From: Candidatus Krumholzibacteriota bacterium
GTDB taxonomy: Bacteria; Krumholzibacteriota; Krumholzibacteriia; JAJRXK01
DNA length: 64,000 nucleotides
Reading direction: 5' to 3'
Assembly: GCA_029262065.1 (NCBI GenBank)
Contig: JAJDAC010000045.1
Coordinates: 1-64,000, forward strand
Made by a program: the position numbers and the translations under genes. Shown piece by piece: positions 41,482 through 49,826 of this stretch (positions are counted from its first letter, which is position 1; every line of letters starts with the position of its first letter). Under the pieces are notes generated by a model, which was not told the DNA's origin, did not search any database, and saw only the letters and a program-made list of their open reading frames with translations.

Positions 41482-44400
41482 ATGCCCCGCCCAAGCTTCT
41501 GTGCCCTCTGGGGCCTCGTTCTATTCTCGATGACGTTCGCTTCCTTCGCTGATGCGGCCGGCGGCCCACGACTCCGAATCGAGGAAAACGCGTCCGGGCG
41601 GTTGAGGGTCGATCTTCTGGGCGCGCGGGAAGGTCCTGTCGCTTCTGAAGCAGGCGTCTGGCGGTGGCGGGCGTTGCGCGAGGGCGGTTGGTCTTCGTGG
41701 CAGACCTCCAGGATTGCCCCCGTGACGACATCCACCGCGGAGCTTGCGGCGTTCGAGGTTCAGTGGAACGCCAGCGGCGAAGACCACTACGAGAAAGCTG
41801 TCGCGGTTTGGACGCCTGCCGGGCAATTGCCGCGTTCCTGGTCGTTTCCCGCCGTTTCGAACAAGGCCGGGGGCGGCGTTCCCACCACGGTCAGCGGCAC
41901 GCTGCTGTACGCCGATCGTCGCTATGACGCCAGCGGCTACCTTCCGTCGATCAGGCGACTGCCGGCGCGGCGGGTGAGGATCGATATGGTGGTGGACGGC
42001 GCCAGCGTGCCGTCGGCCACGGCATTCACCGACGATACTGGTCGCTATGAATTTGTGATCAACTTGTCGACAGTCGAGAGTTGGTCGGTCCGGGCGGTCA
42101 GTGAGCTCGATCCGGCGGTTGTCGGAGCCACCCGGGTGGTCGATCAGGTGGGTCCAGGTGGCGACCTTACCAACTCGTCTTCGCTCGCCTTCGATGTCGC
42201 CTCGGTCAGCGCGTTGGTGCCGGGAGCCGTGTTGGACCTGGGGGAAGCCCTGGCCACGTCCAACAGCGGTGCGGGCGAGGTGCAGGCCCTGAATCTGCTG
42301 GACTGCGCGCTCGACGTGGCCGATCTGTTGGCCGACAGCGCGTACCTGGGGGCCGGGTTTTCCGGCACGCCGCCGATCGTGTGGTGGCCCACTGGCGTGA
42401 CCGTCGAAACGCGGTTCCTCGACGGCGCGATCCATGTGGCCGCACCGGGCTCGGGAGACAGCGACGGTTGGTCCGATGGGCTGGTCCTGGCCGCGATTGG
42501 CCAATGGGCGCTGTCCACGTTCAGCCGGCTGGACACCTTCGACGGACAACTCCTGCAATCGGCGCGGGTGGAGCCCAAGCTCGCGCATGGCAATGGCGCC
42601 GCGCTGGCCTTCGCCGCGCTGGTGCGGTCGAACCGTTCGCAACGGCTCGACGCCGACGGACAACCGGCCGACGACGATGTGGCCCAGATCGTCGACCTTC
42701 CGGCCGCGCCTCCCGTGGGGTTCCCCGCGTCGTCCGAGCGTGCACTGGATCTGGAAAGAAGAGTGTGGGACGACGGAACCGGCGTGCGTGCACGCGGGCA
42801 ACAAGGCGTGGACAACGTGGCCTGCATGCATTGGGACCTGATCGATGGCACTGCCACGCCGGCGCCTCCGGCCGGCGACGATGACGGCATCGATGGCGAC
42901 GGGCAGGCGTGGTTCGACGCGACACTTCAGTCCATGAGCCTTCCCGGAAACGAAGCGATCACGTACGAAGATGTTCACCTGGCGTGGATTGCCGACAACG
43001 GTGACTCGCCCGCGTTGGCCGACGTGGCGGTGACCATGGGCGGCACCGCGCTCTACGACGACGCGGCCGAGCCCGACGACGTGCCGGCCCAGGCGGTAGC
43101 GTTGCCCGTATGGGTTCAGCCGGCACCGGGGGGGACCCAGGTGGTACTGAACGAAGTCATGGTGGGCGATACCGATGCCGTTGAGCTTTCCAACGCGTCG
43201 CTGCTGACCGTGGACGTTGGCGGTTGGCGGGTCGTCACCGCGCGCAACGGTTTCGGTGCCGGGGTAGAACGCACGACTACCTTGCCCGTGGGGACGACGA
43301 TTGACCCGGGACGTTTTCTGTTGGTGCAGGAAGGGATAGGTACTTCAACCGGTTCCAACGTGTTCGATGCGAACTGGCAGGTCCCCTGGACATTCGGCGC
43401 CGATGGTGCGTGCACGCTGTTGAACGCGGCAGGCTCCGCGGTCGACTTCGTGCGATGGGGCGGTTCTGGCGGTCCCTCGACCGAACCCGTGCCGGGCGGC
43501 CAGTCCTTCTCGGGTAATGTAGACGGACCGGGTGAAGGGTTCTCCCTCGCACGTGACAGCGTTTCGACCGACAGCGACTCTGCGGCGGACTTCCAGGTTT
43601 CGCCGCCCACCGCGCGCGTGCCCAACGTGGCCGGGTTGGATTTGCGCACGCTGTTTCCCCGCGACGGACTCGATCACATCGCGGTGGATCTGCCCGCGGC
43701 CACGTTGGTGGAAGTGGGGGCGTTGCTGACGGTGGACGCGGCGCAAGCGCGGCTGACCGACCAGGGCGGCGCCTCGGGCGTGGTGAATTCCGACGGCTCG
43801 GCGGAACTTCAGTTGTACGCCGCCGTGGCGACCACCGCCATCGTGCAGCTCGACCAGTTGGATGGCGGGGTGGTCGCAGCCGCGGTCGATCTGATCGCTT
43901 GGGATCCCTACTTCGAGTCCAGCCAGTTGCCGGTAACCAATTTGCTTGCCCAGGCGCAGCTGGTACAGGTTGGCAGCGACGACGTCATGGTCACCTGGAC
44001 CAACACGGGTGTGTACGATTCATTGCGCGTCGATGTCGACGGACAGCTTCGCGCCACGTTGCCAGGTTCATCGCAGAACCACATTGAGATCGTGGCCAGC
44101 GGCCACGCCACGGTTTCCGTGACGCCGGTGCGCAACGGACAGGCGGGGGCGACCAACACCACGGGCGTCTACGTGGGTGTACCCCCCTGTGATTTCGACA
44201 CCGGGTTCGAGGGACTCGACATCCTCCAGTTCGACCTGATCGGTTGGGATACGTTCGCGCCGGGGCTGGGGAGTGCAATGGCGGCGCGGGACGCCGCCTC
44301 CGCGCAGACCAACTACTCCGGCAATGAAGAAGCTACAATTACCCTGCGAGACCCGGTGGGCCTATACGCCGATGCCTTCTTGCGTTTCGATCACGCTTGC

Positions 44401-45825
44401 CATCTGGTGCCAGATGGCGACGCGGCGTTCGTCGAGGTGTCGGTGGACGACGGTTTCTCCTGGGATACCCTGCTGCAGTTCGATGGCAGCGACCACGATG
44501 GTTCCGGCGCGGCCAATTGGCTCGACACCACTCTGGAGTCGGCCGATTGGGTCAGCGAAACGATCAGCCTGGCCGCCTACGCGGGCCGGCATGTCCTGCT
44601 ACGATTCCGTCGTGTCAGCAATGGTTCGGGTGAGAACATCGGCTGGACGATCGACAACCTGGAATTGGCTGGTTTCACCGTCGACGGCGAACATTGGATA
44701 ACCACCGATGGTCGCGACGACCTGGGTTGCGGTCATCCCCAACGTGGTTGGGCCTCGTTCGGCCAGGCGTTGGCGGCGGCGGGGCCCAATGACACCATTC
44801 GCTACGGGGCCGGCACGTTCACCACGCCGACCCTGATAAATGTGGTGGGCAACCAAGAACCGGTCATGCTGCCGGTGCCGCCGGGGCGCACGGTGTTGGG
44901 CACCGGCAGTGAAACCACGATCATCGACGCGGGGCTTGCCACCTGGGGAATGCTGGTCACGTCGGACGTTCCCGATGCAACTCCTACGACGGTGCAGGGC
45001 TTGCAGATCACGAGCGTGAACGATCCCGTGGTTGTTACGTTGGCGAACCTTACCCTGGAAGATGTGGTCCTGCGTGGATTCCAGACCGGGGTACTGTCAT
45101 TTCTGACCGATTTGTCTCTGGTGGACTGTTTGGTTGCGCAGGGCTCGCTGGGTATCCACACGATCGGCGGCAACCTGAAAGTGGAAAATTCAACTCTCGT
45201 GGACATCGTGGATGTCGTGAGAGTTGGTCCCTCGACGGCGTCGGCCACGATCACCCGATCGATCCTGGCCCATGGCTTCAGTACGCTGCTGGAGGTGCAG
45301 GAGCCCGCCGCCGTGCTGGATCTGGAGTGTAACAACTTCTACAACAGCCCCACCCCGTTCGTGGGTCTGCCTTCACCTATCGGCAGCAACGACAATTTTC
45401 AGGCGATACCGCAGTTCTGCAATCGCGGCCAGGGCAACTACAAGCTGGCGTCCACCTCGCCGCTGCTGAATTGGCCAGGTTGCGGCGCGGTTGGATACTG
45501 GGGACAGGGTTGTGCGGGAGTTACATCGGCGCCGGTGGTCTTGCCCTCGTCGACGGGTCTCACCGGCTTGGTTCCCAACCCCTTCAATCCGTCGACGGAG
45601 ATTCGCTACGCCGTGGATCAGCCCGGTGAGGTGCGTCTGGACATCTACGATGTGCGTGGCCGACGGGTGCGGGAGCTGGTGGCCTACCACACCGACGCCG
45701 GCCGGTTCTCGTTGAACTGGAACGGTCGCGACGATCGCGGTCGGTCGGTAGCCAGCGGCGTGTACCTGGTCCGGTGGCAGTCGGCGGGCAAGAGTGATAC
45801 GCGTCGCGCGGTTCTGATTCGCTAG
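41482..45825 (+). CDS. Giant secreted protein: lamin-tail, jelly-roll, beta-helix and FlgD-like sorting domain
   Basis: The product is 1447 residues. A signal peptide (LWGLVLFSMTFASFADAAGG) leads into a ~500-residue beta-rich N-terminal region. A lamin-tail domain follows at ~553-666 (VVLNEVMVGDTDAVELSNAS). A MAM-like/immune-inhibitor-type jelly-roll lies at ~900-1070, then a DUF1565-like right-handed beta-helix at ~1073-1333 (ASFGQALAAAGPNDTIRYGA). The C-terminal ~90 residues are a FlgD-Ig/T9SS-type domain with LVPNPFNPSTEIRYAV and ASGVYLVRW. The protein is exported and probably cell-surface or shed. No enzymatic site is evident. The ATG at 41482 begins the signal peptide. Confidence 0.85.
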   Translation: MPRPSFCALWGLVLFSMTFASFADAAGGPRLRIEENASGRLRVDLLGAREGPVASEAGVWRWRALREGGWSSWQTSRIAPVTTSTAELAAFEVQWNASGEDHYEKAVAVWTPAGQLPRSWSFPAVSNKAGGGVPTTVSGTLLYADRRYDASGYLPSIRRLPARRVRIDMVVDGASVPSATAFTDDTGRYEFVINLSTVESWSVRAVSELDPAVVGATRVVDQVGPGGDLTNSSSLAFDVASVSALVPGAVLDLGEALATSNSGAGEVQALNLLDCALDVADLLADSAYLGAGFSGTPPIVWWPTGVTVETRFLDGAIHVAAPGSGDSDGWSDGLVLAAIGQWALSTFSRLDTFDGQLLQSARVEPKLAHGNGAALAFAALVRSNRSQRLDADGQPADDDVAQIVDLPAAPPVGFPASSERALDLERRVWDDGTGVRARGQQGVDNVACMHWDLIDGTATPAPPAGDDDGIDGDGQAWFDATLQSMSLPGNEAITYEDVHLAWIADNGDSPALADVAVTMGGTALYDDAAEPDDVPAQAVALPVWVQPAPGGTQVVLNEVMVGDTDAVELSNASLLTVDVGGWRVVTARNGFGAGVERTTTLPVGTTIDPGRFLLVQEGIGTSTGSNVFDANWQVPWTFGADGACTLLNAAGSAVDFVRWGGSGGPSTEPVPGGQSFSGNVDGPGEGFSLARDSVSTDSDSAADFQVSPPTARVPNVAGLDLRTLFPRDGLDHIAVDLPAATLVEVGALLTVDAAQARLTDQGGASGVVNSDGSAELQLYAAVATTAIVQLDQLDGGVVAAAVDLIAWDPYFESSQLPVTNLLAQAQLVQVGSDDVMVTWTNTGVYDSLRVDVDGQLRATLPGSSQNHIEIVASGHATVSVTPVRNGQAGATNTTGVYVGVPPCDFDTGFEGLDILQFDLIGWDTFAPGLGSAMAARDAASAQTNYSGNEEATITLRDPVGLYADAFLRFDHACHLVPDGDAAFVEVSVDDGFSWDTLLQFDGSDHDGSGAANWLDTTLESADWVSETISLAAYAGRHVLLRFRRVSNGSGENIGWTIDNLELAGFTVDGEHWITTDGRDDLGCGHPQRGWASFGQALAAAGPNDTIRYGAGTFTTPTLINVVGNQEPVMLPVPPGRTVLGTGSETTIIDAGLATWGMLVTSDVPDATPTTVQGLQITSVNDPVVVTLANLTLEDVVLRGFQTGVLSFLTDLSLVDCLVAQGSLGIHTIGGNLKVENSTLVDIVDVVRVGPSTASATITRSILAHGFSTLLEVQEPAAVLDLECNNFYNSPTPFVGLPSPIGSNDNFQAIPQFCNRGQGNYKLASTSPLLNWPGCGAVGYWGQGCAGVTSAPVVLPSSTGLTGLVPNPFNPSTEIRYAVDQPGEVRLDIYDVRGRRVRELVAYHTDAGRFSLNWNGRDDRGRSVASGVYLVRWQSAGKSDTRRAVLIR

Positions 45826-45840
45826 TCCTGTAGACGAAAC

Positions 45841-45867
45841 ACGCCCGCCCCTTGCGAGGGCGGGCGT
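45841..45867. terminator. Bidirectional terminator hairpin between two convergent genes
   Basis: ACGCCCGCCC (45841-45850) pairs perfectly with GGGCGGGCGT (45858-45867) around a 7-base loop. It lies between the stop codons of the two giant secreted protein genes. There is no strong T run on either side. Confidence 0.7.
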
Positions 45868-45890
45868 CGATTCAGTAGGCGTGAATGCTC

Positions 45891-48800
45891 CTACTTCAGG
45901 AGGGTTACCCGCTTCGAGTGCCCGCGCGCGCCGTCGTCGACCCGCACCAGATACACGCCCGAAGCAACGGTCTGACCTCGATCATTCGTCCCGTTCCAAT
46001 TCAAGCGATGCGTTCCCGCCGTGAGTTCGCGCCCGCTCTCGAGCGTACGTACCAGGCGTCCCGCCAGATCATAGACCCTCAGCGAGACCTGGGCCGTGGC
46101 GCCAAGCTCGAACTGGATCGTGGTCTGCGGGTTGAACGGGTTGGGGTAGTTCGACAGCTCGCTCACCAGGCTGACGTTGACGGGAACCGGATTGTTGTCT
46201 TCGACACCGGTCGACGTGTTCGTGGCGTTACGTATCTGGATGTGCACGGTGTTGCCGTCGGCCGGGTTGCATCCCAGGACGAACATCCGGACTTCATCTT
46301 GATGGAACACGCCGTCGCGGGTGAGGATGGTCTTCCACGCCAGGGGCGAGTTGGGGTCGGTGCCCAGTGAAATGTCGTAGCCGTAACACTCTTCGAGTTC
46401 GAGGAAGTCACTGCCGTCACCGTTGTTCACGATCAAGAGGTCACTGCCATCTTGACCCGGAATGCCGGCAGGAACGGGAATCCGGTACGAATCGTTGGGG
46501 TTGATGACGACGTCGGCCGCAAAGCCGATGATCGGCAACTCCAGATGCAGTCGGGTGGGGTCGGGGCCAAAGTTGCGCAGGGTAAGGTTGAGCTTCTGCA
46601 GACCGTTGCGCGAGCTGGCGAAGTGACGGCTCTCGCCGTTGGCCAGATCAAAGCGCGAGGTGCGCTCCACCCGCGCCAACGCGCAAGCCGTGGGCGTGGC
46701 CCGGTTTGCCCACAGAACCTCCACACACAGGTCATCGGTGTCCTCAGGATCCAGTTGGGCCGAGGTTGAAGATCCGCGTCCGTCGTCCAACGGTTCGTCC
46801 ATGGACTGGCCGTTTACGTAGGGCGGCAGCGTGGGGAACGCCGGTGTGACCTGCGCGGGCTCGCAAGCGCTATCAACCAGGCTCATGAGTTCGAATCCCA
46901 GGTCACGCAGCCAGCCGTAGGGCGGCACACCAAAGATCGTGCACTTGATGTAGCCGTTCAGGACCTCGGCCGAGTACAGGCCGGTCGCCGCCGACTCCGG
47001 GTTCCAGCCGCCCTTGACGCCAGTGGCGCGAGGGTCGCTGGCAACGATGTTCTGGTAGTAACCGTTACCTACCACGTCCCACACCGGGATCCAGGCCGGA
47101 GGCAGCATCGCCCAGGGCAGCAACTGCTGTTGATTGATGAGACGGAAGATGGCTGGCCAGCTCGGGGTGCCTACGATGTCGCGAAACGTTTCGTTCTCCA
47201 TCGCTTCGCCCACGAAGATGGCCATGTCCTGCGCCGTGGTCCAATGGTCGCCGTAGGGACGTCCCGCCGGGTTGTTGAACGTGTGCGCGGGCGACATGCC
47301 CATCTGCTGTGCGCGCGTGTTCATCATGTCGGCGAAGTCACTCAGCACCACGGGTAGGTTCCACTCGGTGGATTCCGTATCGTCCCAGACGGCGGTCTCA
47401 CCCTGGAGGATGTTGCCCACCGTGTAGGCCGCGTCGTTGCCCGATACGGCGATCATCACGCGGACGAGATCGTGGAAACGCATCTGCTCACCGGCGAACA
47501 ATCCGTACTGCGATCCGGTGACCTTGTTGGCGCACCAGGCGGGCACGGTATAGAGCTGATTGGGATCCACCGTGCCAGCGTCGATGGCCTCGGCCGCCAG
47601 CAGGGCCGTCATGGCCTTGGTGGTCGACGCCGGTGTGAGACGTTGACCCATACGCTGCGCGTACAGAATGCGGTCGGCGCAGTCCTTGACTATGGAGCTA
47701 CGGTGCGGCTTGTTGCCGGGCTGGCGCCACGGAGCCATCACGTAGACCTGGCCGGCCTCGATGATGTCGGTGTCGGGATCGATGAACGCCGGGTACATCT
47801 TGTTGGGGACGCCGATGACCAGGTTGTCCCAGCCGCTTTCGTCGAATTTTCCAAAGGCCAACGACCAGCCCAGTTGCTCGTCAAAGCCGAACCACAGATC
47901 GTTGCGTTCCATGGCGTCGATGACCTTGGTTTGCGCCACCGCGAAGTTGCTGTGCGAACCCGGCACGATGTAGGCCGACCCCACGTTGTCGAAGTAGATG
48001 GCTTCGCTGGCATCGGGCACCAGTACGTCGTCGCCCGGCGCGCCGATGGCAAGATCTTCCAGGCCGTCGGGTCCGGCCAGACCCGCGTTGTCCATGATGT
48101 TGCCCGCCGCGAGCGCCCAACCAAAGGCGGCCCCCGGATTGATCTGCTCGCCAAGCACGCCCTGGTCGAGAATGCGAGGGCTCACGCCGACGACGTCGCC
48201 GGGACCGTCGTAGTCGACCACGACCACGCGTCCGGAGGTGGTGACGCCTTCGCTGTAATAATGCGGTTCACCGATCGCCAGGTCGGGACGCGCGCCGTTT
48301 TCGTCCAGAAACGATCCGGCGGCGAGCGACCATCCAAACAGGCGATCGAGCTGCATGGGAATGTTCAGGGTCAGTGGGGTGTGGATTTCAACGCCCGCGA
48401 CGATCGGACCATTCGCGGTGCCGCGAATGACATACACCTTGCCCATGTCGAGCAGGGAACCGTCGTCGGCCTTGGGCGCACCCACGGCGAGTTCGAGATA
48501 GTCGTCGTCGAGAAAGTTTCCCAGCGTCAGTGAGTAACCGAACAGCGAGCCCGGTTCGTCCTGGCCACCCAGGTGTGACTGCTTGGCAAAGCCTGAACCG
48601 GTCGTCGAGACGCCGGCGGCGGATCCGGGGAAGAAACCCACGAGGCCCGCGTCATTGTCTTCACCGATCGAACCCACGAACAGATCGTCGAACCCGTCCA
48701 GGGTCATGTCGCCGGCGGTCAGGGTGTAGCCGAACTGGTCGCCGTCTTCGTTGCTGGCGCCGCAGTCGTCCTGGTAGAGCTGGACGTAGGGGGCCAGGCT

Positions 48801-49268
48801 AATGCCGACGCCCGGTAGCCCTTCGTAGATCCAGACCGAGCCGACGTTGTCGTCGCCGATGGTGTCCAGACCGGGGATGCCCACGGCCAGATCGGTGGTT
48901 CCGTCGCCATTGAAGTCACCGGCGGCCAGGCCCTTGCCAAACCAGACCTGGAAGTCGGTGGGCGCGCCCACGCTCAGTACGTCGGCGCCGATGTGCGTGA
49001 TGCCGGCCTCGGAGCCGTAGCTCACGATGACGACACCGTGCTGGCCGCCCACGCCGATATCGTTGTTTTCGTCGGGCGCGGCCACGGCGACGTCTTCGAA
49101 TCCGTCACCGTTGAAGTCGCCCGTGGCGACCCGGTCGCCGTAGTGATCCTGGGCGTTGGGGACCTCAGCGGACTCGGCGCCCTGGCGGATGAGGCCTAGG
49201 TACGCCGAAGCGGTTGGGGCCTGAATCAGTAGATAGAGTGCGATCGCGAGGGCAAAACGGAAAAACAT
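45891..49268 (-). CDS. Secreted FG-GAP/integrin-like propeller fused to D-alanyl-D-alanine carboxypeptidase, with FlgD-like tail
   Basis: The product is 1125 residues. After a signal peptide (LALAIALYLLIQAPTASA-like), residues ~25-540 hold FG-GAP repeats with calcium loops (TGDFNGDGFEDVAVAAPDE; AAGDFNGDGTTDLAVGIPG). Residues ~545-790 form an S11 serine D,D-peptidase with all three motifs: STTK (Ser ~547), SGN (~607) and KGG in place of KTG (~749). A beta-rich region follows, and residues ~1037-1125 are a FlgD-like sorting domain (NYPNPFNPQTTIQFEL; ASGVYLVRV). Ordinary carboxypeptidases lack both flanking modules. It may act on peptidoglycan at the surface. The ATG at 49268 has AGGAGA upstream. 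Confidence 0.85.
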   Translation of the reverse strand: MFFRFALAIALYLLIQAPTASAYLGLIRQGAESAEVPNAQDHYGDRVATGDFNGDGFEDVAVAAPDENNDIGVGGQHGVVIVSYGSEAGITHIGADVLSVGAPTDFQVWFGKGLAAGDFNGDGTTDLAVGIPGLDTIGDDNVGSVWIYEGLPGVGISLAPYVQLYQDDCGASNEDGDQFGYTLTAGDMTLDGFDDLFVGSIGEDNDAGLVGFFPGSAAGVSTTGSGFAKQSHLGGQDEPGSLFGYSLTLGNFLDDDYLELAVGAPKADDGSLLDMGKVYVIRGTANGPIVAGVEIHTPLTLNIPMQLDRLFGWSLAAGSFLDENGARPDLAIGEPHYYSEGVTTSGRVVVVDYDGPGDVVGVSPRILDQGVLGEQINPGAAFGWALAAGNIMDNAGLAGPDGLEDLAIGAPGDDVLVPDASEAIYFDNVGSAYIVPGSHSNFAVAQTKVIDAMERNDLWFGFDEQLGWSLAFGKFDESGWDNLVIGVPNKMYPAFIDPDTDIIEAGQVYVMAPWRQPGNKPHRSSIVKDCADRILYAQRMGQRLTPASTTKAMTALLAAEAIDAGTVDPNQLYTVPAWCANKVTGSQYGLFAGEQMRFHDLVRVMIAVSGNDAAYTVGNILQGETAVWDDTESTEWNLPVVLSDFADMMNTRAQQMGMSPAHTFNNPAGRPYGDHWTTAQDMAIFVGEAMENETFRDIVGTPSWPAIFRLINQQQLLPWAMLPPAWIPVWDVVGNGYYQNIVASDPRATGVKGGWNPESAATGLYSAEVLNGYIKCTIFGVPPYGWLRDLGFELMSLVDSACEPAQVTPAFPTLPPYVNGQSMDEPLDDGRGSSTSAQLDPEDTDDLCVEVLWANRATPTACALARVERTSRFDLANGESRHFASSRNGLQKLNLTLRNFGPDPTRLHLELPIIGFAADVVINPNDSYRIPVPAGIPGQDGSDLLIVNNGDGSDFLELEECYGYDISLGTDPNSPLAWKTILTRDGVFHQDEVRMFVLGCNPADGNTVHIQIRNATNTSTGVEDNNPVPVNVSLVSELSNYPNPFNPQTTIQFELGATAQVSLRVYDLAGRLVRTLESGRELTAGTHRLNWNGTNDRGQTVASGVYLVRVDDGARGHSKRVTLLK

Positions 49269-49379
49269 GGGATCTCCTGGGGTTTTGACGTCAGTGCGTC
49301 GTTCACCGGGGGAGATGCCACCCAATCGGGAATCGCTGCCAAGAAAATCGGTGCTTTTTTCCCGGCGCCTCGGCGCCGG

Positions 49380-49826
49380 CTATTCGACCAGTTCGAAGGC
49401 CGCGACCACGTCCAGCGCGGTCTGCGCCTCGTCCATCTCGCGTGGTACCGCGCGGTCATCGTCGGTGGCGCGGGCAAACACGTAGCGACCGGGGCTCAAG
49501 CCAGCCAGGGGCACGGCCAGGTTCGCAGAATCGGCACCGGCCGGTTCCAGCCAACGCAGGATGGTTCGCTCGGGAAACGCCTGGTGAAGGGCCACGCGGC
49601 CCGTGTTGCTTGGCCGGCGCAGAATCACGTACGAACCGTGGCTACGATGTACCACGCGTTCATCGTGTTCGGACAGGGTCGCCGCAATCGGCTGGGGTAC
49701 CAGCAGTGCCTGTCGGCTGGCGGACTGCGCAAAGCCGCGTACCACCATGAGCGCGAAGGCGATGGCCAGCACCAGCCACACGTAGCGCGGGGCGGCCAGG
49801 GGCTGGTTCAATCCGAAAGCGTTCAA
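49380..49826 (-). CDS. Small membrane-anchored protein coupled to clpV
   Basis: The product is 148 residues. One N-terminal helix (YVWLVLAIAFALMVVRGFA) is followed by a ~110-residue, beta-rich soluble domain. No family is recognised. The start is a TTG at 49826 that overlaps the clpV stop (TTGA), so translation is coupled. Location suggests it is part of the contractile injection locus. The one-helix, ~150-residue layout is like that of TssO of the Bacteroidota type VI system, but I cannot show homology. Confidence 0.6.
   Translation of the reverse strand: MNAFGLNQPLAAPRYVWLVLAIAFALMVVRGFAQSASRQALLVPQPIAATLSEHDERVVHRSHGSYVILRRPSNTGRVALHQAFPERTILRWLEPAGADSANLAVPLAGLSPGRYVFARATDDDRAVPREMDEAQTALDVVAAFELVE

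Noticed and set aside
41521-42978. 485-codon minus-strand frame opposite the giant secreted protein
   Set aside because: No motif, and the sense gene has a promoter, a signal peptide and domains.
47472-48533. 353-codon plus-strand frame inside the FG-GAP/carboxypeptidase gene
   Set aside because: Arises opposite repeated FG-GAP codons. The sense frame has a signal peptide, catalytic motifs and a sorting tail.
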